Made by a program: the position numbers and the translations under genes
DNA from: Spirochaetota bacterium
Lineage (GTDB): Bacteria; Spirochaetota; UBA4802; UB4802
DNA length: 6,534 bases
Assembly (NCBI GenBank): GCA_018399855.1
Contig: JAGYNX010000110.1
Span: 1-6,534 of the forward strand
Direction of reading: 5' to 3'
Notes under the pieces: generated by a model
Database searches by the model: none
The model's input: only the letters and a program-made list of their open reading frames with translations
Told to the model about the DNA's origin: nothing
In this document: piece by piece, positions 1 to 4,440 of the stretch
Position numbering within the stretch: position 1 is the first letter of the stretch
Layout of the letters: each line of letters opens with the position of its first letter

Positions 1-101
1 CGGAACTGTGCAATGGATACAGGATATTGTGAGATAATCTGGTATTTATCCTCATACTTTGCATATTTTTCCACGAATTTATAAGAATCGTTAAATAACA
101 T
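1..101 (-). CDS. N-terminal fragment of an unrecognised protein, cut by the left edge
   Basis: Reading the minus strand from an ATG at 101-99 gives 33 complete codons to the window edge without a stop (begins MLFNDSYKFV, ends YPVSIAQF). The composition is convincingly protein-like: rich in Lys, Glu, Asp and Tyr, and with the charged pattern of a soluble helical domain. The plus-strand frames over the same stretch are Cys/Trp-rich or closed. The frame stays open upstream to a TAG at 179-177, so a TTG at 146-144 is an alternative start. The ATG has AAGGGG only one base before it, which is poor spacing, so the start is uncertain. The gene would be divergent from the small gene at 157-345, with about 55 bp between. 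I do not recognise the product. It could still be a chance open frame, because only about 100 bases are visible. Confidence 0.42.
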   Translation of the reverse strand, partial: MLFNDSYKFVEKYAKYEDKYQIISQYPVSIAQF

Positions 102-144
102 GCCCCTTTTTACCGATCCATTAATCAGGTCAGCTAACCTGTTC

Positions 145-173
145 AAGGAGGGACAGGTGACCGAAATAAGGGG
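145..173 (+). promoter_or_regulatory. Two candidate ribosome binding sites for the small gene
   Basis: AAGGAGGG at 145-152 is a near-perfect anti-16S match, and its GGAGG core ends 5 nt before a GTG at 157. A second purine-rich site, AAGGGG at 168-173, ends 7 nt before an in-frame ATG at 181. Either can serve. The stronger, well-spaced first site favours the GTG start. The longer frame back to an ATG at 100 has no such site and would overlap the minus-strand frame. Confidence 0.55.
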
Positions 174-345
174 TAACTATATGAAACGTCTCATGAACAA
201 GGATGATCGTGAGATAAAAAACAGACCACGTGAAGGCATATCTGGAAAGGTCAGTGAATATCGGGAAAAGATATCTGATGAAGCATACCTGGATCATGCC
301 ATTAACAGAATTGCAACTGATTTATCTCACTATCTCACCAAGTAA
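157..345 (+). CDS. Small FlgM-like protein, 62 aa (possible anti-sigma factor)
   Basis: A short, charged, soluble protein with no membrane segment or signal peptide. I chose the GTG at 157 because of the AAGGAGGG just upstream; an ATG at 181 (54 aa) is the alternative. Residues about 10-30 are Lys/Arg/Asp-rich and probably disordered. Residues 31-62 look helical. Their pattern, V32-x6-I39-x4-Y44-x7-I52-A53-x2-L56, resembles the sigma-28-binding C-terminus of FlgM (as I recall it, V-x6-I-x4-L-x6-I-A-x2-L in E. coli FlgM) with one residue inserted. FlgM is normally about 90-100 aa with a disordered N-terminus, so this would be a short version. No flagellar gene is visible nearby, so the assignment is a pattern-based suggestion only. 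A hairpin at 380-408 follows the gene and may end its transcript. Confidence 0.5.
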   Translation: MTEIRGNYMKRLMNKDDREIKNRPREGISGKVSEYREKISDEAYLDHAINRIATDLSHYLTK

Positions 346-379
346 TCGCAGTAGAGGTTAGCTGATAAGACCCATTGCG

Positions 380-408
380 AATCGGCCTGAGCTTTGCTCA
401 GGCCGATT
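380..408 (+). terminator. Perfect 13-bp hairpin, possible terminator or attenuator
   Basis: AATCGGCCTGAGC (380-392) and GCTCAGGCCGATT (396-408) are exact inverted repeats separated by a TTT loop, giving a GC-rich 13-bp stem. The position, 35 nt after the stop of the small gene, suits a terminator. However, the stem is followed by ACAATTAAAC rather than a T-run, so it is not a canonical intrinsic terminator. It ends 13 nt before the ATG of the permease gene, so it could also affect translation or stability of that mRNA. Being symmetrical, it would fold in either strand. Confidence 0.6.
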
Positions 409-421
409 ACAATTAAACATT

Positions 422-1546
422 ATGGAACAAAGAGAATCATATTTTACCGTTTCTGAAAATAGAAGACTAAAAATACTATTCCTGGTATTATTTTTAATAG
501 TAATTGCCAGTCTCGGGTATATTTTCCGCTATTATTTCTGGCCCTTCCTTTTTGCTATTATATTCTATATGGGTTTAAAGCCACTTCTGGATTATATTTT
601 AAAATATCTTAAAATCAGGCTTCTTTGTTCAACAGTGTTGATAATTTTCCTCATCGCTGTTATTCTTATGCCGCTCTTTATTCTGCTGGTTGCACTTGCA
701 AACCAGACATATGCATTTTATCTTTTTCTACAGCAATCATTTGATCCTCTTGTTTTTCAGCAATTGCTGCATAAAAGTGACATGGCACAAGAGCTAATTG
801 GGTTTTTGAATATATCAGAAACAGAAATAATGCAAAAGATAGTGGCATACCTGCAAAGAATGTCGCTTAATTTCTTTTCAAACCTTACCGGGCTGCTTTC
901 CTTTTCTATAAAATTCGCCCTGGATTTCTTTTTTATGTTATTGATACTGTTCTTTCTATTCAAGGACGGGTATCGACTTGAAGAGCCCTTTTACAGGATT
1001 CTTCCATTCCCTGATGATATTGAAATGGATGTAATTGACCGGCTTCGTCAGGTAATCAAGATACTTCTTGCCGGTAATCTTTTAATTATGGTGCTTCAGG
1101 GATCAATGGTAGGTGTCGGGTTTGTTATAGGTGGAGTAGGTATGCCGCTTTTGTGGGGGAGTATCGCGGCAATATTCTCATTGATCCCGGTTATAGGTAC
1201 TACTTTTGTATGGGTGCCCGCGGTGTTGTACCTGGTTGCGCTGGGTCAATTTGGTAATGCGGCAGTGGTAGCTATCTGGTGTCTTGCCTGGTACCTGTTA
1301 CTTGAAAACCTGGTAAAACCTGTTGTGTTTGGTGAACAATTGAAGTTTCACCCTCTTATTTTCTTTTTTCTTCTCATTGGAAGCATCCAGGCTTTTGGGC
1401 TTCCCGGCGTTATTATCGGACCTATCCTGCTTACACTGTTTTTCACTTTTTGGGAAATGTACTGGTTGATTGATGCATATACGAATAAAAAAAGGAAAGC
1501 AGGTATTGAGTCTGTTGAAGAAGATATTGATATGTCAGTTGATTGA
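422..1546 (+). CDS. AI-2E family transporter (PerM/TqsA-like permease)
   Basis: A 374-aa polytopic inner-membrane protein of the AI-2E transporter family (formerly UPF0118). Members include TqsA (autoinducer-2 export) and proteins acting as Na+/H+ antiporters, so the substrate cannot be told from sequence. Hydrophobic segments lie at about 17-35, 38-50, 68-93, 157-180, 212-236, 240-270, 277-296 and 308-342. The region at 94-156 between the third and fourth is more polar. Family signatures are FKDG (180-183), GVGMPLLWG (238-246), SLIPVIGT (253-260), W264-x-P266, N296 with KP (299-300) and G304, then HPLIFF...GLPGVIIGP (310-334). Length is normal for the family. The C-terminal tail is short and acidic. 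The ATG at 422 has no Shine-Dalgarno sequence; it is kept because the next Met (residue 50) would remove the first membrane segments. The last 12 bases overlap the converging regulator gene. Confidence 0.9.
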   Translation: MEQRESYFTVSENRRLKILFLVLFLIVIASLGYIFRYYFWPFLFAIIFYMGLKPLLDYILKYLKIRLLCSTVLIIFLIAVILMPLFILLVALANQTYAFYLFLQQSFDPLVFQQLLHKSDMAQELIGFLNISETEIMQKIVAYLQRMSLNFFSNLTGLLSFSIKFALDFFFMLLILFFLFKDGYRLEEPFYRILPFPDDIEMDVIDRLRQVIKILLAGNLLIMVLQGSMVGVGFVIGGVGMPLLWGSIAAIFSLIPVIGTTFVWVPAVLYLVALGQFGNAAVVAIWCLAWYLLLENLVKPVVFGEQLKFHPLIFFFLLIGSIQAFGLPGVIIGPILLTLFFTFWEMYWLIDAYTNKKRKAGIESVEEDIDMSVD

Positions 1547-2491
1547 AACATTTCGGAACAGGGATTCAATCTGACCAGAGTAGACCGAATACCTGTTTTT
1601 ACCCTGCTGTTTGCTCCAGTACAGGGCCTTGTCCGCCGCACGAATCATTTCGTCAACACCAACAGCATGAGAAGGATAACTGGAAATGCCGATTGATGCG
1701 GTAATTCCTTTTTCTATGCCGTCAAATGGGACCTCCCCCAGGCTGGATACGATACGGCAGGCGACTTTTTCAGCATCGGGAATGGGGGTTCCGGGAAGTA
1801 TTATTGAAAATTCCTCACCTCCATATCTGGCAACCGTGTCATAACGTCTGCATGCCTTCAGTACCCTTTTGGCGAATTCATGCAATACCTTGTCACCAAG
1901 TTGATGTCCATGTGTATCATTCACCTTCTTGAAGTCATCAATATCAAGCATCATTAAACTGCAAATGCGTTCTTTTCTGCTGGATAGTTGAATCTCCTTT
2001 TCAAGAGCATCCATGAAATATTTACGGTTAAACAGGCCGGTTAATGCATCTGTAAGGGAAATTTTCATGTAATAATCACGTTCACGTGCGGCCTTGATAA
2101 GACGTTTTCGTTCAAGCGCCTTTTGAATAACTATAAGCAGGTGGTCATGATTTATCGGCTTGACGATATAATCCAGGGCGCCTGATTTCATGAATTCAAC
2201 AGCATCGTTTATGGAGCCATATCCTGTTATAACGATGACGTCAGTGTCCGGCTTAATGTTGTTTATTTCGTTTAAAAGTTCCATGCCGTCAAGATCACCG
2301 GGCATTTTGACGTCGGATACGATAATGTCGTATTCATTTTTACTGATCAGTTCTATCGCGTCTTTTCCATTGTAAGCGAAATCAACAGAATGCCCGTCTT
2401 CAGTCAGGATCTTTGTAAGTATTTTACAGATGGTTGGGTCATCATCTACCACAAGTAAAGATCCGATAATATGAACTGGATCATGATACAT
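1535..2491 (-). CDS. Response regulator with diguanylate cyclase (REC-GGDEF) output
   Basis: A 318-aa soluble two-domain protein. Residues 10-128 form a CheY-like receiver: acidic pair D16/D17, phosphoacceptor D60 in SDVKMPG, T89 and K111-P112. Residues about 128-145 are a charged helical linker. The GGDEF domain (146-304) contains DALTGLFNR (148-156), MLDIDDFKKVNDTHGH (181-196, metal-binding D183), and the active-site loop GGEEF (224-228). The product-inhibition site R215-x-x-D218 sits at the usual spacing before it. It should make c-di-GMP from two GTP when phosphorylated, as PleD-type enzymes do (family knowledge). No histidine kinase is visible nearby, so the partner is unknown. I chose the ATG at 2491-2489 over one at 2560 because GGGAGGG precedes it and the receiver begins right after. 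The stop lies inside the end of the converging permease gene. Confidence 0.93.
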   Translation of the reverse strand: MYHDPVHIIGSLLVVDDDPTICKILTKILTEDGHSVDFAYNGKDAIELISKNEYDIIVSDVKMPGDLDGMELLNEINNIKPDTDVIVITGYGSINDAVEFMKSGALDYIVKPINHDHLLIVIQKALERKRLIKAARERDYYMKISLTDALTGLFNRKYFMDALEKEIQLSSRKERICSLMMLDIDDFKKVNDTHGHQLGDKVLHEFAKRVLKACRRYDTVARYGGEEFSIILPGTPIPDAEKVACRIVSSLGEVPFDGIEKGITASIGISSYPSHAVGVDEMIRAADKALYWSKQQGKNRYSVYSGQIESLFRNVSIN

Positions 2492-2494
2492 TTT

Positions 2495-2501
2495 CCCTCC
2501 C
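2495..2501 (-). promoter_or_regulatory. Ribosome binding site deciding the REC-GGDEF start
   Basis: On the minus strand GGGAGGG is followed by AAA and then ATG at 2491. The spacing is short (3 nt from the last G, about 4-5 from the GGAGG core) but workable. The upstream in-frame ATG at 2560 has no comparable site, and its extra 23 residues are not part of a receiver domain. Confidence 0.65.
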
Positions 2502-2580
2502 GACACGGAATAGATGATGTTATGAGATAATATATATGGTAGAGAATGGAGAAGCAACAATTCTACTAGAAAAACATTGT

Positions 2581-2609
2581 ATTATAACTGTCAAGAAAAA
2601 AAAGGACAT
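2581..2609 (-). promoter_or_regulatory. Candidate promoter for the REC-GGDEF gene
   Basis: On the minus strand a perfect TATAAT (2586-2581) has a weak -35-like ATGTCC (2609-2604; 3 of 6 matches to TTGACA) 17 bp upstream. Transcription would begin near 2574, leaving a leader of about 80 nt before the ATG at 2491. A TTGACA at 2594-2589 on the same strand has no good -10 at standard spacing. It is a plausible sigma-70-type site in an AT-rich divergent region, but unproven. Confidence 0.3.
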
Positions 2610-2643
2610 TTAGACTGAAAAGTGAAGATTCTGAAAAGATTAT

Positions 2644-2676
2644 TTGACAAATAAATATGCAGGTACCATGTATAAG
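2644..2676 (+). promoter_or_regulatory. Weak candidate promoter for the lipoprotein-dapL-acylase operon
   Basis: A perfect TTGACA (2644-2649) and a TATAAG (2671-2676) lie upstream of the lipoprotein start. The spacer is 21 bp, longer than the usual 16-18, so one of the two boxes may be coincidental. No other good promoter was seen between the divergent genes for this strand, and an operon promoter is expected somewhere here. Confidence 0.25.
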
Positions 2677-2697
2677 TACGGCAATTGAAACAACATT

Positions 2698-2702
2698 GGA
2701 GG
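2698..2702 (+). promoter_or_regulatory. Ribosome binding site deciding the lipoprotein start
   Basis: GGAGG lies 5 nt before the ATG at 2708 and only 2 nt before the adjacent ATG at 2705, so translation most likely begins at 2708 (MKKGIIAV). The longer frame from an ATG at 2657 would bury the lipoprotein signal behind 17 extra residues and is rejected. Confidence 0.75.
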
Positions 2703-2707
2703 ATATG

Positions 2708-3166
2708 ATGAAAAAAGGTATAATAGCAGTTCTTGTGACCGTTCTCTTCGTAAGTGGTTGTGGATTATTCAGAGAAACTATAAAAGTTAATAAGGCCATC
2801 GAATATAAGCAGAATATTGACCAGGCAAAAAATCCTGCACGGGCTGAGTTGATCAGGAAGGAATTAAAGAAGAAACGTGTGAAGCTTGAAGGAGTTCTCG
2901 TTAAAGATGTTGTGGGGTCAACAAATATTGATTATAATTTCAGCGTAGTTGTTGCTGTACCGTATAATGGAAAATCTGTTGAATGTTACGTGTATGCAAA
3001 AGACTGGTATAATCAGGAAGATGTAAAGACAATCTCTAAATTAATACCTGGTAAATCAAAAATTGATGTAGTTGGTGATTTCGGGAGATTTTTTACACTT
3101 CTGGATGACAGCTATACGAAGATTGAAATATTAAATGCGAACATCTCAATAAGGGAGGGAAAATAA
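2708..3166 (+). CDS. Small exported lipoprotein of unknown function
   Basis: A 152-aa protein with a classic lipoprotein signal: positive MKK start, hydrophobic stretch 4-15 and lipobox V15-S16-G17-C18. C18 would become the lipidated N-terminus. The residue after Cys is Gly, not Asp, so by the Lol rule outer-membrane sorting is expected. Residues about 26-55 are a highly charged, probably helical segment. Residues about 56-150 alternate short hydrophobic strands with polar turns (KLEGVLV, NFSVVVAVPY, SVECYVYA, KIDVVGDF, KIEILNANISI). This could be a small all-beta, OB-fold-like domain, but that is inference only. I do not recognise a named family. The stop lies 5 bp before the dapL ATG, and the dapL ribosome binding site is inside the last codons of this gene, so the two are very likely co-transcribed and perhaps translationally coupled. 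Confidence 0.85.
   Translation: MKKGIIAVLVTVLFVSGCGLFRETIKVNKAIEYKQNIDQAKNPARAELIRKELKKKRVKLEGVLVKDVVGSTNIDYNFSVVVAVPYNGKSVECYVYAKDWYNQEDVKTISKLIPGKSKIDVVGDFGRFFTLLDDSYTKIEILNANISIREGK
3153..3158 (+). promoter_or_regulatory. Ribosome binding site of dapL inside the lipoprotein gene
   Basis: GGGAGG (within AAGGGAGGG, 3151-3159) lies in the final codons of the lipoprotein gene, about 13 nt before the dapL ATG at 3172. The spacing is a little long. Ribosomes finishing the lipoprotein at 3164-3166 would be next to the dapL start, which fits coupling. Confidence 0.55.
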
Positions 3167-3171
3167 GAAAT

Positions 3172-4404
3172 ATGGAGTCGTATATTCAGAACCTGTTTGC
3201 TGACAGAATCGGCGGAGAAAAATTTGGTAAAGAGAATAAGATCTACAAGTTTGAAAAGATCAAGAGGGCAAAGCGGGAGGCAATGGAGAAAAACCCGGGA
3301 ATGTCTATTATTGACCTGGGTGTTGGTGAACCCGATGATAAAGCCTATGATATTGTGATTCAAGCCTTGCAGAAGGAAGTTGAGAAACCTGAAAATCGGG
3401 GATACTCCGATAACGGTATCGACGAGTTCAAGATTGCAGCGGCAAAATATTTGAAAGATGTATTCGGTGTGGAAGGTATCGATCCCATGAATGAAGTAGT
3501 GCATTCTATCGGTTCAAAGCCGGCACTTGCCATGCTGCCCTCCGCGTTCATTAATCCAGGGGATGTGGCGTTGATGACTGTACCCGGCTATCCTGTATTT
3601 GGCACCCATACCGCGTGGTATGGAGGGGAAATATATAATATACCCCTCCTCAAGGAAAACAATTTCCTTCCAGACCTGGGGGCGATACCCGATGATATAC
3701 TCAAACGTGCGAAGGTGTTGGTAATCAATTATCCCAACAATCCCACGGGCGTTACCGCAACAGAATCATTTTACAGGGATGTTGTGGATTTTGCCAGGAA
3801 GAACAGGGTTATTGTAATACAGGACGCTGCCTACGCTGCACTTACCTATGAAACAAAACCGCTTTCATTCCTGTCCGTGCCAGGAGCGAAAGAAGTAGGA
3901 ATAGAAATACATTCTTTGTCCAAGGCGTTTAATATGACAGGATGGAGAATGGCATTTGTTGCTGGTAATTCGCTGGTGGTAAGTGCACTTGCCAACGTAA
4001 AGGACAACAACGATTCAGGGCAGTTCAAGGCAATTCAGAAAGCCGGGATAGTGGCTCTTGATAACCCGGCAATTACAGAAGAAATCAAGAAAAAGTACAG
4101 GCGCAGGCTGCACGCGCTTGTTGAAATATTCCAGCGCCTGGGATTTTCAGCTGAACTACCCGGTGGTACATTTTACCTGTATGTAGAGGTGCCCGTTGGA
4201 ACAAGTAGTGGCATAACGTTTAATACTGCTGAAGATTTTTCCCAGTTCCTGATAAAGGAATGCCTGATCTCTTCGGTTCCATGGGACGACGCGGGTCATT
4301 TTGCCCGGTTCTCAGCTACTTTCGAAGCGGATGATGAGTATGATGAAAAAAGGGTGCTTGAAGAAATTGAAGAAAGACTGGGAAAACTCAAGTTTACGTT
4401 TTAA
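3172..4404 (+). CDS. dapL: LL-diaminopimelate aminotransferase (DapL-type, PLP-dependent)
   Basis: A 410-aa cytoplasmic fold-type I aminotransferase. DapL converts tetrahydrodipicolinate plus glutamate directly to LL-diaminopimelate and 2-oxoglutarate, bypassing the DapD/DapC/DapE steps on the way to lysine and peptidoglycan (family knowledge). Visible features are the N-terminal YKFEKIKRAK (25-34), LGVGEPD (49-55), IGSKPAL (113-119), NPGD (128-131), PGYPVF (138-143), YPNNPTG (187-193) and DAAY (218-221, PLP-binding Asp and Tyr). The PLP-binding lysine is K251 in HSLSKAFNMTGWR (247-259), with R259 contacting the phosphate. NDSGQFKAIQ follows, and R379 near the C-terminus likely binds the substrate carboxylate. 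Length is typical. Family-wide resemblance is strongest to the bacterial DapL branch rather than plain aspartate aminotransferases. Substrate specificity is inferred, and another class I/II transamination remains possible. It is the middle gene of a probable operon. Confidence 0.85.
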   Translation: MESYIQNLFADRIGGEKFGKENKIYKFEKIKRAKREAMEKNPGMSIIDLGVGEPDDKAYDIVIQALQKEVEKPENRGYSDNGIDEFKIAAAKYLKDVFGVEGIDPMNEVVHSIGSKPALAMLPSAFINPGDVALMTVPGYPVFGTHTAWYGGEIYNIPLLKENNFLPDLGAIPDDILKRAKVLVINYPNNPTGVTATESFYRDVVDFARKNRVIVIQDAAYAALTYETKPLSFLSVPGAKEVGIEIHSLSKAFNMTGWRMAFVAGNSLVVSALANVKDNNDSGQFKAIQKAGIVALDNPAITEEIKKKYRRRLHALVEIFQRLGFSAELPGGTFYLYVEVPVGTSSGITFNTAEDFSQFLIKECLISSVPWDDAGHFARFSATFEADDEYDEKRVLEEIEERLGKLKFTF

Positions 4405-4426
4405 TATTGAAAAAATGTAACAGACA

Positions 4427-4435
4427 GGGGAGGGG
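4427..4435 (+). promoter_or_regulatory. Ribosome binding site deciding the acylase GTG start
   Basis: GGGGAGGGG with core GGAGG at 4429-4433 ends 7 nt before the GTG at 4441. Upstream in this frame the first stop is TGA at 4408-4410, with no start codon between. The GTG is therefore the first possible start, and it leads directly into a basic-then-hydrophobic N-terminus. Confidence 0.8.
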
Positions 4436-4440
4436 ACAGG

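Noticed and set aside
100..345. Longer 81-aa version of the small gene from the ATG at 100
   Set aside because: No ribosome binding site precedes 100, and the extra residues overlap the minus-strand frame. Good sites sit just before the in-frame GTG at 157 and ATG at 181.
1541..1571. Inverted repeat GATTGAA / TTCAATC around the permease-regulator junction as a bidirectional terminator
   Set aside because: The stem is only 7 bp and AT-rich, with a 17-nt loop and no T-run on either strand. It lies within regulator codons and is too weak to call.
2657..2707. N-terminal extension of the lipoprotein from the ATG at 2657
   Set aside because: It would place 17 residues before the signal peptide and bury the MKK-hydrophobic-lipobox start. 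GGAGG at 2698-2702 points to 2708.
3112..3504. Minus-strand frame of about 130 codons opposite the start of dapL
   Set aside because: It overlaps strongly supported lipoprotein and aminotransferase coding sequence on the other strand and has no recognisable domain.
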